From Xanthostigma xanthostigma (taxonomy: Eukaryota > Arthropoda > Insecta > Raphidioptera > Raphidiidae), in contig OY754467.1 in assembly GCA_963575645.1 (NCBI GenBank), forward strand, positions 35,957,108-36,021,107: a DNA stretch of 64,000 nt, read 5' to 3'. The translations under genes were made by a program, and so were the position numbers. Below the pieces are notes generated by a model. The model was given only the letters and a program-made list of their open reading frames with translations. It made no database searches and had not been told where the DNA came from. Positions 13,023-24,437 of the stretch are shown here, one piece after another; the first letter of the stretch is position 1; every line of letters begins with the position of its first letter.

Positions 13023-14449
13023 TTACTCTTTTTTGCCGTTAACGTATTGATAGTTTGTCACAGCGCTGATATGTTTCCCCTTATCGTGACATATTATATG
13101 CACCAATTTTAAGTTATCCGTAGTAAACAAATCTCTAAACACACGCATAAAGTCAATTTCAGAATTTGCGTCATTTAACGTTATTACCGCAGGTATGATG
13201 ACTCTAGATTTTTCGATTCTATGATCGAGGTTCCAAGTTTGAAACACGAGTCGATTTTCACGACTTTGGTACGGATTAATCGTATGCTTAGGTTCATACA
13301 AACAATGTTCTTTGTCCCAACGTCCTTGACAAACAAATGTACCGTTGGCATCGCAGATACATTTTAATTTTGAATCGGTGTTTTTGAAATATCTGCGATC
13401 AAAATAACAACCGAAATATTCGAATTGCTTCAACTGCGCTTGCAAATATTTCAATAGTAACTCAATTGTTTCACTCTTTTGTTTTGATAGATCGTCTTTG
13501 GCTTTATAATAATAGCCTCTAATTCGATCCTGAGCTCTGCGAAACATATATTCTTCTTTTGTCTTCGAACGGGTATCAAGACCTGTTATGATCAAAATTA
13601 AAAAATGCATTTTTCTCGAAGGTTAAAAAATTATTTAGTAGTTATGAAACGAATTCTATAAGTATAAGAAAACTTGAGAATACTATAAATGCAGTTCGTT
13701 ACTTTAATTAGAACTCTGAAATTGGAAGAGTCGTTATTAAAACATTTTTCAAATTAAGTATAATTTGATAGCATGCTGCTATTTACCAAAAAATTAAAAT
13801 TTTATATTACGAAAAAAAAAACTTTGGTTAAAAAAAGATAATTATACCTTCAAACCATTCAGGATGGTCTTCTTTTTTGCTTAGATGCGCCTTATTACTT
13901 TCAGATTCCTTTATAATTTTAGCAAATTCGAATACTTTATCTTTCAATTCTTGAGTAAAAAATTCTTGCACTTTTTCACCAGCCGATAAATACTCCAAAT
14001 TTACTTCCCGAATAATTTTATACAATCTTTCCGCATCTAGCAATACAAAATAACATTATTTTATATTAAAATGAAATTCAATTAAATTTCAAAATATCTT
14101 TACGAACATTTTTAAAAAAATCAAAAATTACCAGTTTCTGCATTTTTGCCTTCTTCAACCCATATTAAAGTTGTCTGAGATGGCAATGTAGAAAAATATT
14201 CTTCGGTATCCACTTTCGTACCATCGATCAATTGAAAATATATATTTTTTGATATAGACTATAATTTAATAAAATATTTTCTAATAAGTTCACAGTTTGA
14301 CAAAATTAAACTATACTTATCGAATAATATATTCTTACCCATTCGTTTTCAAATTTTTTATACGTTTTTATTTTCAAATCTTCCAAACTATTAGCAGCTA
14401 TTCCCACTTTATGTTTTCTTGTTGCATCGGTGACCTTATATCCTTTCAT
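13023..14449 (-). CDS. DFFB: DNA fragmentation factor 40 kDa / caspase-activated DNase (CAD)
   Basis: Nuclease that cuts chromatin between nucleosomes in apoptosis after caspases remove its inhibitor DFFA/ICAD. Four exons on minus: 14449-14339 (ATG), 14258-14132, 14036-13848, 13582-13023. Phases close (0, 1, 1) to give 328 aa, against about 338 aa in vertebrate CAD. Residues 1-80 form the CIDE-N domain (starts MKGYKVTDATRKHKVGIAAN; later LIDGTKVDTEEYFSTLPSQT). The C-terminal nuclease domain has the signature TWNLDHRIEKSRVIIPAV and LKLVHIICHDKGKH, supplying the conserved D/H, H and H residues of the HNH-like ββα-metal site. The basic tail is shorter than in vertebrates. I did not find DFFA in the window. 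Confidence 0.93.
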
Positions 14450-14535
14450 TTCTATTTAAATTTTTAAAATTCGCACTACAATACAATTGCGCAAATAATT
14501 ATGCGCCGAAATTACTTCAAATTTGTTTACGTGGG

Positions 14536-14766
14536 CTATTTGTAAACAATAATATTATAGTACTGCTTTGAAATATTTAAAAAGTGTATGCGATCGCACT
14601 TCCGTACATCATGCAATTGTTTAAACTCGAAAACAAACTCCTTGTAACTGATCTTTTCCAGCAAGGGAAAACCTTGCAGAAAGGGATTTAAAATGCCCTT
14701 GACACGCTCTAGTATGCAATCCGTGTCACCGAACGAATGTCCTTTTCCCACTAATGTACTACCCAA
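14536..14766 (-). CDS. Unrecognised open frame upstream of DFFB
   Basis: A minus-strand open frame ending 86 bp before the DFFB start codon. It has no ATG at its head (it opens at TTG after an in-frame stop further up), so it would need an upstream exon, a near-cognate start, or it is chance. The peptide contains SFGDTDCILERVKGILNPF and looks protein-like, but I do not recognise it. It may be an exon of an unrelated gene or DFFB 5' UTR. Confidence 0.2.
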   Translation of the reverse strand: MGSTLVGKGHSFGDTDCILERVKGILNPFLQGFPLLEKISYKEFVFEFKQLHDVRKCDRIHFLNISKQYYNIIVYK

Positions 14767-14769
14767 TCT

Positions 14770-15481
14770 ACCTAGCTCTATTCACTGCGTCAGTGATACT
14801 AGGGAATTGTGACTGCAAGTTGTATTCGTTGCACATTTATTGTTCCTGGATTTCCACATTGCACTTGAAATGCAGTTTATCGATTGATGATTTGTGTACA
14901 ATTTCTAGGTTTTGATGTCAAGGCTAGGTCACTGAAAATCCCAAATCAGAACATTGATGTTCCAGATATATTATCATACATAACCTTTTTCCTACAATAG
15001 AAGAATATCTTTTGTTTTGGATTAATTATATTAAGTTTATCGCGTAATATATTCTAGTTCATTTGTTTTAATTTAAATAATCTTCAGTTTTTCACGTAAT
15101 TATAAACAAACTTTTATTTGTACTTTATTGTTTAAAAAAAAACTATTGTGATCTACCGGGAATTTATGCTTTTTTCTAGATGACTCAGTAGTCAGTATAC
15201 TTACTCAGCAATATAATATATTATATGTTTAGCAGTAAATCAAACAAGTAATTATAACAATTTTAGAAATTTTTAATTAGAGAAACGTATACAATGAAAT
15301 AATAACAATTCAATATTCCTATTGGCTTAAAAAAAATGGAAAAATCAATTTCGGTGGACGTTTAGCACACACATTAAAAGAAATTATTAAAAAAATTTTT
15401 AATTTTTGTACTTATAAATAATGAATCAGAGCAAAAAATAGTGTACTTCATTTAGAAATGTTGAATTTTACAAATAAATGC
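14770..15481. other. DFFB-TRMT1 intergenic spacer
   Basis: AT-rich, upstream of DFFB and downstream of TRMT1 (both minus). Nothing else recognised; it should hold the TRMT1 3' UTR and polyadenylation site. Confidence 0.5.
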
Positions 15482-18400
15482 TTATGAAACTTCGGTATTC
15501 GATTGTTTAGCGTGTTTTTGTTCTTGTTCTGGAACGGAATCATTTGAATGCTCTCTTTTTTTGCTGTATTTACCTTGGTTTTTGCGACTTTTAGACATTT
15601 TTTGTTCCGTATTACTATGAATAATAAGAAAATAAATTGTTCGTATTAGTTTTGTTTCAATAAATAATAGACGTTGAGGAAAGATTTGCCTGAGGAGGAG
15701 TTTAAAAAGAAATACATAACAATTAACTTAAACTCAACTATTTCAAGGGTAATTTTACACATTATACACATTTTTAATGAAATTGTAGTAACTCAGAGAA
15801 AAATGATCATATATTTAAGATTAGTACAATTTATCACCCCTCAACTAGCCCGAGGCCCTGAAGATGAAAACAAATTTTTCAATACATCAGCCACAAACGA
15901 AACATTTGTAAATTTTCTTCTTAAATTGTTCCCCAGCCAAATTTTCTCCACTCTCCTCCATTTGCCAGGCTGCTATACGCTAATTAAACAAAATAAATAA
16001 CTTAGATATAACTTACGTCATAGCAGTTGCTCTAGTGCCAGGGCCCCAAAATGCTGTTGGATTTTCTTGAAATCGAACAAACCCAAGCTTTCTTGATTCA
16101 GGATTGGCATCTGGATGCATCGTCCAGTTAATTGTACCCTCGGGTGGTCTTGGCTTTGATAAAATTTTAGCACCGGGACAATCCGGATGAAGTTTATCGC
16201 GTTTAATTGGATGTTTAGCTTCCCAGTCACGTAAAATATCCCAGATCAGTGACATCGGTGCATTAGTTTTGATAGAAGTTTTATGCGCATGAGAATATGA
16301 TACCTTGTAACCAGCATTCAAAATAGCTGACCTGTAAAACAAACATATATATAATTTTTTTTGCATGTTGCATTATAACCGGCATCACTCAGAAATGACT
16401 GAATCGATTTTGGGTACGTTTGGTTTTGCGTTCGAAAGATCGAGCAGAACAAGCAGATTTTTGGTCATGTGACAAGCAAGCCATTTAAACAATTCCGGAC
16501 GCAATCTAGGCGATTTTGCTAGCTCACTTCCCTCGGAGTTCATTGAGCGTGCTCTATCTTTTCCAGATGCTAAATCCAAACGTAGAATAGAAATTTTACT
16601 GTAAATTAAAATGTTGTAATTTTCAAAAGTTCATTATAAATAGATAGTTGTTTTACTCTACGTGCGCCCGATATAAGACATGGCACTGTGTGTTGTTTTT
16701 AATTACTTAGCTCACAAAAAATGTCTTTTGGCTCATAAAATAAAATAGGAATTGTGAAAAATAAAAAATTGTTCCTTATTTTTTATCCAACGTGGAAAAA
16801 GATACGAAGGTTGATATTGGCTGAAAAAATCACCTTTGTTCAGACTCTATCAATAGCATACCTCAGTGACATTAAAGGTGGAGTTTCAACACGAATTGTG
16901 GAACAAAGACGGTCATGAGTATAATAAAGTGGAACATCAATAATTTCCTCTTTAACAACTGAAAGTACTCCTTGTATCCGTTTCCATGTTCCCAATTCCT
17001 TTGGAGCTTTGTTTAAAACGCGCGATACAAAATCCAAATCGTGTATGGGCGCCGACCATATGGGTCCGCCGATATGGTGTCTATTACCGCAGTGTTCGCA
17101 ATGAGGACTTACTGCCGGTCCTGTCGGTAAACCAAATTTAACTTGTTTTGGATTTGCGGTGGGTTTAAGAATGCCTAATGGCTGTAATACAAAATTGTCG
17201 CATCCCGTGCAGTGGTATACCATTGATAATTTACTGAAACAAATGAATTCCGTTATCAAAACTTTACATTATAATGTAGCAGTAATTTTTTATTACCTTG
17301 TTGTATATTTGCATTTTGAAGGTCCGGAAAATATTTTTACAAAAACGCGAATATAAAAATCTGCCGATAACGACAATAATGGCACGATGTATCTGCCGTA
17401 TCTATTGGCGTGTGATTCTATACACTGAAGTAGTATCCTCAAACCCTAAAAACAGCATTTTATTCTTCTATATTGTGTAAACGCTTATCAACCGCATATA
17501 AAAGATTGGACATAAAATTACCATTTCATGACACGAACGCATTTTTAACGAAACTGCTCCGTATTTCACATAACAGGTTTCAGGGGAATTCCCAGCAAGC
17601 ACAGCCATATCCGTTGCCGTTACTAATAATAAACCACCATCAGTTACGCATTGCACAGCTGCATCTAAGAAAATTGATGGACAACCGTACGGATCTAGAT
17701 CCACAACGGAAAATCTATCATTTAATCTCCTATGTTTATACATCAGCATTCTGTAAAGATTTTTATTTTGTATAGGTAGTAATTATATTATCTCTTCGTT
17801 TATAAAAAAGTATGCGTGAGATTCTCGCGCGTCAGAAGTGAAACTTCTTAGGTTAAGCATTTGTTGACGATTTTATTATTTCAGGAAACGGTTATGTGAA
17901 ATTAGAAATTTGTTACCCTGGCTAGAGAAAAGTACGCACTGCGCATGCGTGTAGAGTGCACATGGCGCTTTGACAGAGAGAGTAGAAACGATTCAGCCAC
18001 TCTTTTCTGTCAACTGCCAGTTGAAGTCGGGCAAGGGGAAGCGTTTCACTTGTCATCTGATCCAGGCCAATTTACCCCCTTAAAAAAGTTTCACTTCGTA
18101 TACAAATGTGGACTACGCTATCGTCGTAAACTTTAACAAGATACTCTGAACATGAGATAGCGATTTCTGATTGGTTAAAAGAGACTTACATTGCGTCATC
18201 GTGACTTGTAGTAACCAGATGGTCTACATTGTTCTGTTGAACGTTTTCTTTAATACTACCTGCGGCTTTCTCTGACCAGTCGTTAGCAACAATCTGTTTC
18301 ACTCCAGGAATTTCTTTAGCATATCTTATACTTCTCAAACCCGTTGCTGACAAAGCTTCTAATATAACAATGCCGTCTTCGCATTTTTCTCCGCTTTTTA

Positions 18401-19408
18401 AATCCGGATTTGTGTCACTATTTATTATAATATTAATTTTATCATTCTCGCCGTCTTGCAAACAGTTCAACTTATCTCGTTTCAAATGTTTTTTTGTGTC
18501 GTAAAATTCGGCGGCAAAGACACTTAGAATTGCAATACTACAATGAAAGATTAAGTTTTTTATTTTTCCCCAGTAATAACGGTCGAAAAAAGAGAGTCCA
18601 ACCAAAGCTTTGACTTGGGCCAAAAATTAAACCTTAGCAAAACATTCGACTTGGACAAAAATATGACTGAATTTTTTACCAAAGCCGAATATTGATTTTA
18701 TTGAATAATTAAGCGAATATTACTTAAGTTTTTAGTATCTAAATATATAAAAGGAATCCGTGACTGACTGATCTACGCACAGCTCAAACCACTGGACAGA
18801 TTGGGCTAAAATTTGGCACACAGATAGTTATTATGACGTAGGCATCGAAAATACGCAGGATTACTCCTGCCAACAAATAAATAAACATGTTTCATTCTTT
18901 TTCAAAAACAACCCCTTCAGTGGGTGAAAAGAGGTAAATAGTCTAAAAATCAACATGGGTGTCATTTTCAATGTTTGTCAGGACGTTGATCACGTGAATA
19001 TCATAAATTTTGAAATTTATTAGGGGGGTCTACGTCGAGAAAGGAGTAACTATGCCAAATAATGGGAATGCATCCGTGTTTCTTCTGTCGCGTACGAAGC
19101 CGCGGGTAACGGCTAGTTATGCAATAAAGGTGAAACAAAAAGGCAAAGTTTGTTTTGACCATAAAACTGGCCATCGGTCGAACTTTTATAACTCTAATAG
19201 GTGGACTGTTTTAATGTGTTTTTTTATTTATTTATTTTTTGTACGACAGACCAGTTTATAAATGAAACAGCTGTCACCTTAAATCTCTATTAAACTCCTG
19301 AACGGGATTGTAAAATACATTTCCCGACGTAAATACAGTTGCTTGTCCCTCTTTAATAACTTGTTGCTGGTCATCGGATGATGTTTTGATATCCGTATCA
19401 ACTTCCAT
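15482..19408 (-). CDS. TRMT1: tRNA (guanine(26)-N2)-dimethyltransferase
   Basis: Transfers two methyl groups from S-adenosylmethionine to G26 of cytosolic and mitochondrial tRNAs. Seven minus exons join in phase: 19408-19278, 18537-18190, 17750-17522, 17445-17297, 17233-16862, 16331-16017, 15614-15482; 558 aa. Family blocks in order: [39 protein letters not shown] (SAM-binding); [15 protein letters not shown] with the catalytic-loop [13 protein letters not shown]; a zinc-binding stretch with CTGCDNF and [40 protein letters not shown] region near the end. The tail is short and lysine-rich without the CCCH finger of human TRMT1. Introns contain a Helitron, a MITE and a nested protein-like ORF. 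The start ATG is 637 bp from the divergent RRS1 start. Confidence 0.95.
16388..16603 (-). CDS. Protein-like ORF nested in a TRMT1 intron
   Basis: Within the TRMT1 intron between exons 16862-17233 and 16017-16331, same strand. A frame preceded by a splice-acceptor-like AATTTACAG reads ...[18 protein letters not shown]... and ends ...KIDSVISE before a stop. It is not part of the TRMT1 family, and the flanking TRMT1 exons splice in phase without it. It could be a cryptic exon, a fragment inserted from another gene, or a transposon piece. I do not recognise the protein. Confidence 0.25.
17836..18098. mobile_element. Small MITE with GAAGTGAAACTT ends in a TRMT1 intron
   Basis: The left end AGAAGTGAAACTTCTTAGG and right end AAAAAAGTTTCACTTC are inverted. 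The same termini bound the larger element at 11573-12610, so both probably used one transposase. The interior is GC-richer than the intron and non-coding. Confidence 0.55.
18738..19116 (+). mobile_element. Non-autonomous Helitron, 379 bp
   Basis: Begins 5'-TC (TCTAAATATATAAAAGG) and ends CTAG-3' after a GC-rich stretch GAAGCCGCGGGTAACGG. It sits exactly between an A (18737) and a T (19117), the Helitron insertion rule, with no target duplication. The interior has the typical internal phrases CCGTGACTGACTGATC and GGGCTAAAATTTGGCAC. It lies in the first TRMT1 intron. Confidence 0.85.
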
Positions 19409-20045
19409 TGTATGTTTGCACCGCTGAAACTAAACGCAACAATTGAGTATTTCTCACGTACGGATTTGCTGCAAATACAATTAGGAAACGTTTGGGGGGA
19501 AAAAAAAAGATCACAAATTATTAATCAGACGACAGCTAAAATCCTAAAAGTAAGGTTAAGATCTTTAAAGCACGTTTAAAAAATCTCACATTTTTCAGCG
19601 CATGCAGTTTTAAAATTCTGGTAATAGAAAGTTTATTAGTTTGGATGTAACTTATTAAAAAATATTTTTCAAAATATATTCCAAGCTTGACGTGCGCAAA
19701 ATAACCTAAAAAATTAACCATTGAGCGAATAAATTTATACTGAGATTACTGAGCCTGAAGCCGTTCTAGAAATTGAATTTTTTAGTTCATTTCTAATCAG
19801 TAATAAAAGAAATACAAAATTTTGATGATAGAAAAATGAGGCGTAGAAAATGAGACAAATTTCAACAAGTCTTGCACATAAAATAATATAAATTAAAGTT
19901 TTTATGAAATTTTTAATTTTTAGCTCGATGGCTCGATAGAAATATATGTTCATGGAGGTTTCAATAATCAGTGTTTCACATCTTTGACTTTTCTGACAAA
20001 GTTGTTCACGTGTTTGAGAGTTTAGTTAGGTTAAATTGCTAAAAT
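19409..20045. promoter_or_regulatory. Divergent TRMT1/RRS1 promoter region
   Basis: 637 bp between the two start codons on opposite strands. It must hold both 5' UTRs and either two promoters or one shared one. No TATA box or clear motif was picked out. Inferred from layout only. Confidence 0.5.
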
Positions 20046-21612
20046 ATGGATATTGTAGCTGATATTTTAGGAAAGTCTGTCCAAGACACAGATCAATTTA
20101 AATCAATTACAGTAGAAAAAAACTTGCCCGTTGAAATTGATGTGGGCACCTTACTTCTTGCAGACAGTAATGATTTGGATAAATCAGCATTAAAGTAAGT
20201 ATTCAATAAATTTTCTTGCGTATTATTTGTATTATGCTTTAATTAATTCATTAAAATTGGTACAGGAAAAATACAAATGACTACATACTCAATTTGACTC
20301 GGGACAACACTCAACTTCTATGTAACAGCATTTGGGAATTGCCTTCCGAACAAGTTGAAGAAGCCATCGTAGTGAAACTACCGGAACCTAAATTTGTATT
20401 ACCAAGAGCACAGGCAATACCCAAACCAAAAACATTATCAAAATGGCAACAATTCGCCAAAGACAAGGGTATTCAACAAAAGAAAAAATCGAAACTATTA
20501 TGGGATGATCAATTAAAGGTTTGTATATTTAATAAACAGAATTATTTTGGGTAAAATTTTACTTATTCGTCGCTTTCGAGTGTTGCAAATTTAGAACGTA
20601 CCTTAACTATTACTAAAGTAATAGTTAAGGTGCGTTCAAAAATGGAAAGCGACGAATAAGTAAAATTTTACCTTATTTTGTAATAGGTACTGTTCTGTAA
20701 TTTCAAATTTATTTATTTCAGAAATGGATACCCACGTTTGGATATCGCCGTGCGGCTGCGCAACGGGAGCGTGACTGGGTCCTCGAAGTTCCAAGTAATG
20801 TAGACCCAAATACAAACATGTTTGAACAGAAGAAAGAAGCCAAAACAGAACGTGTTGCTAAAAACGAATTCCAACGCTTAAGAAATGTTGCAAAACAGCG
20901 CGGTGTAAAAGTGCCAAGATTCGGTGTTACTAACAGCGAACATTCGAATTCAGCTCAATTATTAACAGCGGCAACGGTGGCAAGATCGTCGACTGCCTCT
21001 CTGGGTAAATTTCAAGATAGGTTACCGAAAGAGAAAGATGCCCGAGGAAGAGGAGTAACTGATCTCATTCCCGGTGTTAAAAGAAAACGCAAACCACCAC
21101 CGATAAACGCTGCAGAAGAACGCAAGGAAAATATGTCTACGATTGATTCGATTTTAAATAAACGACCTGTATTAGATTTAGAAAAAGCGGTCGGTAGACA
21201 AATTTATGAAGAGCAGCAACAGTAAGTTTTAAAATTATATACATTATTTAATTTCATCCGAACAATTGGTATAGCGATAATGACATTAGATTCGGAATGG
21301 GGTCAAATGACACTTTACTGTTATCTCTCTGAAAAATACTAATTTGATTGAGGTTTTCAATGTATTTTACTACCCATTTACAGTCATTTGTCTTATTGGA
21401 CACAGGGTGCAAAGTGGCCTATTTCTTTCCTTAACAGCTATTTATTTTTTAGACGCTCAGAAGAGAAACGTGAAACAAAACCGAAAGCTGGAAGAAATGG
21501 TAAAAAGAAAGGTAGCAAAAAGGGTGGCAAATTAAAGGGACGTGGAGCAGCAAAACCTAAAGGAGGAAAAGGAAAGCATACTAAAGGAGGAGGATCCAGG
21601 AAAAGACGTTAG
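20046..21612 (+). CDS. RRS1: Ribosome biogenesis regulatory protein RRS1
   Basis: Nucleolar factor that, with RPF2, brings 5S RNP into the pre-60S ribosome. Four exons: 20046-20194, 20266-20518, 20722-21221, 21453-21612, phases 2, 0, 2; 353 aa against about 365 aa in human. N-terminal KNLPVEIDVGTLLLAD and NLTRDNTQLLCNSIWELP, then the family core LPEPKFVLPRAQAIPKPKTL, KWQQFAKDKGIQQKKKSKL, and KWIPTFGYRRAA. The C-terminal 50 residues are Lys/Gly/Arg-rich (basic, RNA-binding). Intron 2 contains a palindromic MITE. Starts head-to-head with TRMT1 and ends tail-to-tail with the 21845 gene. Confidence 0.95.
20552..20684. mobile_element. 133-bp palindromic MITE in RRS1 intron 2
   Basis: Arms of about 60 bp: GTAAAATTTTACTTATTCGT with CGCTTTC and CGTACCTTAACTATTAC at the left are mirrored at the right, with a loop of a few bases near 20615. 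It fills most of the 203-bp intron and would fold into a strong hairpin in the pre-mRNA. Confidence 0.75.
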
Positions 21613-21762
21613 GTATAAAATTGTTACTTAATTAAGCAAGTGACAAAATATGAACATAGACTATGTGCTCGGAGGAGAAAGTTAGTAACCCTGCATATAG
21701 TCTATAAATTCATTTTTTGAGAAAGTTCTGTTAATTTTATGATGTAAAATATTTACTAAAAC

Positions 21763-21768
21763 AATAAA
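21763..21768 (+). terminator. RRS1 polyadenylation signal AATAAA
   Basis: Canonical hexamer 150 bp after the RRS1 stop and 77 bp before the stop of the convergent gene. Confidence 0.6.
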
Positions 21769-21844
21769 ATGATTGTTTTGTTAATTTGAATTTTTATGTA
21801 CATTTTACAAGAGTGTAATAAATTATTAACGCAAGCTCTATATT

Positions 21845-23057
21845 TCAGTCTTGACCGTGTTTTCTGGGATCGTCCCATCCTAAACTAGGATCTTTTGCCA
21901 CCGCCATATACACAAGCGCACCTCTGCCGGGTAATGGTTGTGCAGCTACGTATGTTCGTTTGTCATCGGACCATTTTTTCATAAATTCGAGATCAATAAA
22001 CGGATCCAGCGTATTTGGCTGATACTGAAAATTGTTAAAAGTTATTTTTACCATTCCAAATGCACAAGCTAGAAACTAATCTAGGTCAAAATTTACTTTT
22101 CAAAAACTGCAATATTTTTGCGTTTTGAGATTCCTCAATCCAAAAAACACTTTTTGGAAAAGATCTGTGAGCATGATACAAGTCAACTGGCTAGTAGGAT
22201 CGATACTAAATTTTGGTAGGGTGTTAAACATGTAAATAAAAAGAGCCCTATTGTTTTTTGGGAAAATCAGCGCATGCGCAAAAGAATTATGTGTTATAAT
22301 CTGCTTCTTTCTGTCATAATAGTATACTTTCCATAATGGTTTATCATTCTATTCATTTTGGGAGGAAAGTTTTGTAGAACAGTTTATTCTTCATTGTTTC
22401 GTGAATATTTTGAATAGAAATTGGCTCTTCTTTTGTTCTAAAATAATCTGACAAAAATTGAGTTAGCTGGCAAGTATGCTTTGGTTAATTTTTACGTGAA
22501 AACGGACAATATTAATATAAAAATTAATTACTAGCCGTTACCCACTTCAATCAAGTCAATCGATGACAGTATTTTTGGAATTGAAACGATCCCAGCGTTC
22601 GACTGTTCATATTTACGGAGTAGTGTTTCTTAATGACCTAGTATGTGCGCGCGCAAGCCTGTCACATGAAAAATGAAACAAGACAACAGAAAATTTAAAT
22701 TCTCTTACCATTTGATCAAAATATGGCATACCATCGTCAGTATGGTAAACTCGACTCGTAACTTGTAAAATTATTCGTAGCATGTAAAGAAAAAAAGCGT
22801 TTCGATTCTTTTTAACTGTTGTATCATCAGATTTCAAGGAACATAATTTTTTAATCCATTTTCTGCATATGTCACGGTCTAATTAAACAGGAAAAAATAC
22901 AAATTGGAATTACTTTAGGTTTTAAGAATGAATATCATTTTTGTTACAAGTATATTGATGGATAAGTTCGATAACCTTTTTTACTTTGGAGACTTCCCAT
23001 GAGCGAATGAGCAAATCGTAAATGCCTATTAAATTCTTCGTCATAAATGTCACCCAT
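21845..23057 (-). CDS. Uncharacterised 143-aa protein, possible DUF4485-like
   Basis: Three minus exons join in phase: 23057-22976 (ATG), 22878-22709, 22024-21845. The N-terminal half, EEFNRHLRFAHSLMGSLQ then DRDICRKWIKKLCSL, has the spacing and WIKKL motif I associate with DUF4485 proteins; this is from memory and tentative. The C-terminal half has YQPNTLDPFIDLEFMKKW and ends LGWDDPRKHGQD. No signal peptide or membrane segment. The first donor (GTTATC) is weak. It is tail-to-tail with RRS1 and head-to-head, 225 bp apart, with the gene at 23283. Confidence 0.7.
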
Positions 23058-23282
23058 AACTACAATTTAGAAATAAAAAACTATGCAGAAAGAAAATCAA
23101 TAAAAGAAAATAAGCTTGTCAAATTAAAACAGTTGCCAGGGACAACGAATTTTATGTTTATTTTGACAACAGCAGAAATAATTATGTTGGCTCAATAGTT
23201 ACTTCAACATCAAGTTTACAATCTGCAATATAAATAGCTGATCTACAATTATTTGAGAAATTTTTCGTTTTTGATTGCTAAA
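23058..23282. promoter_or_regulatory. Divergent promoter between the 143-aa and 165-aa genes
   Basis: Only 225 bp separate two opposed start codons. AT-rich, without an obvious TATA box. Shared control is inferred from spacing. Confidence 0.45.
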
Positions 23283-24267
23283 ATGGTAATACGAGTAAGG
23301 CACCGAGGATGTGTACCGTACATTGCCCAAGAGGGTATTTTTATAAAACCTGTACCGGTGGTTAATACTACAAATGAAGTGTGGTATAGAGGTCTTAAAC
23401 CTTGGGAACGGTTGTACTCCCATCATACTTTAGCAAGCGCTCGTAATTTTTCTGGCTTTAAGCCATTATAGTAAGTATTGCTACTTTTATTTGAAGTGGA
23501 TGTCCCCAATCTAGCGATCTTGTTTGTTATTTAGCGTCTATAATTTACAATATCTGTCTAATGACCTTTCGTATGATATACATTCTAAATAGTCGATAGG
23601 TAAACAAATGTGTAATAATACACCACCAATGTTATGGCAAAATCGCACTTTTCAGTGTTCCAACATGCGATTTAGACTTTGTTTTGTCGGCCGATTATAA
23701 TCACACCACTGAAATATTTCCTGATAAACCCGACGTGACTATGCAGCCAGAAACAAAAGGTATCTCTACATGGCGAAGGCTACAAAACAACAGAGAGCTT
23801 AAACCTGAAAGGCCTGTTCCTTTGGTAAGATTTGTTTTATAAATTAGCACCACCTCTTCTCTTAAAATTTGTTTCATTAATTTATTAATAAAAAAATTCA
23901 AAAATACCTGGTCATATCGACTTTCTAAGTCACTATAAAGTGTGGATTATTATAAACGCTTCTTTCATCTAATTGAGAACGAAGGCTATGTTTACCATTC
24001 GATAGCTTGTTTCTTGAGGAATGTTTACGACTATAATAATTGTTCAGTCTGGGTACAAATAGACTGCAATCCGCTATACTAAATAAATTTGAATCGGCGT
24101 ACTATTTATTCAATTTTTTATTGTAGGGACATCCGCTTTTTATTGGAGGCATAACTGAGAGAAAGAATCCTAATAATATCAAACTGATGAATGTAAGCCA
24201 TCATTCACCACAAACGAATAATGGTTATGTGCGACAAGAGAAAGATGGAAATATTTTCTATTATTAG
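23283..24267 (+). CDS. Unrecognised 165-aa protein, three exons
   Basis: Exons 23283-23470, 23656-23824, 24127-24267 join with phases 2 and 0 and good GT-AG sites. The protein begins MVIRVRHRGCVPYIAQEG, contains NEVWYRGLKPWERLYSHHTL and GISTWRRLQNNRELKPERP, and ends NGNIFYY-like (KDGNIFYY). Aromatic- and proline-rich, no signal peptide, membrane helix or catalytic motif. The repeated W-x-R/W-R-R-L phrases recall small axonemal (microtubule inner) proteins, but that is only an impression. AATAAA lies at 24366. Confidence 0.75.
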
Positions 24268-24365
24268 TTTCGCGAAGGAATACAAAAATTGTTGGTGAAT
24301 TTCTCAAAACAAATTGTATTAATTATTATACTACACTTTTATATTGTTTGAGCAATTAATGAAAA

Positions 24366-24371
24366 AATAAA
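24366..24371 (+). terminator. AATAAA polyadenylation signal of the 165-aa gene
   Basis: Hexamer about 100 bp after the stop at 24267; a second AATAAA follows at about 24381. Confidence 0.55.
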
Positions 24372-24437
24372 ATTTCTGTAAATAAAAAAGACAATAAAAT
24401 TCACTAGGTACGTTAATCATTCCAGCAAGTATTCAAT

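Noticed and set aside
15674-16000. 108-codon plus-strand ORF
   Set aside because: Lies across a TRMT1 intron on the other strand, hydrophobic low-complexity peptide, no partner exons.
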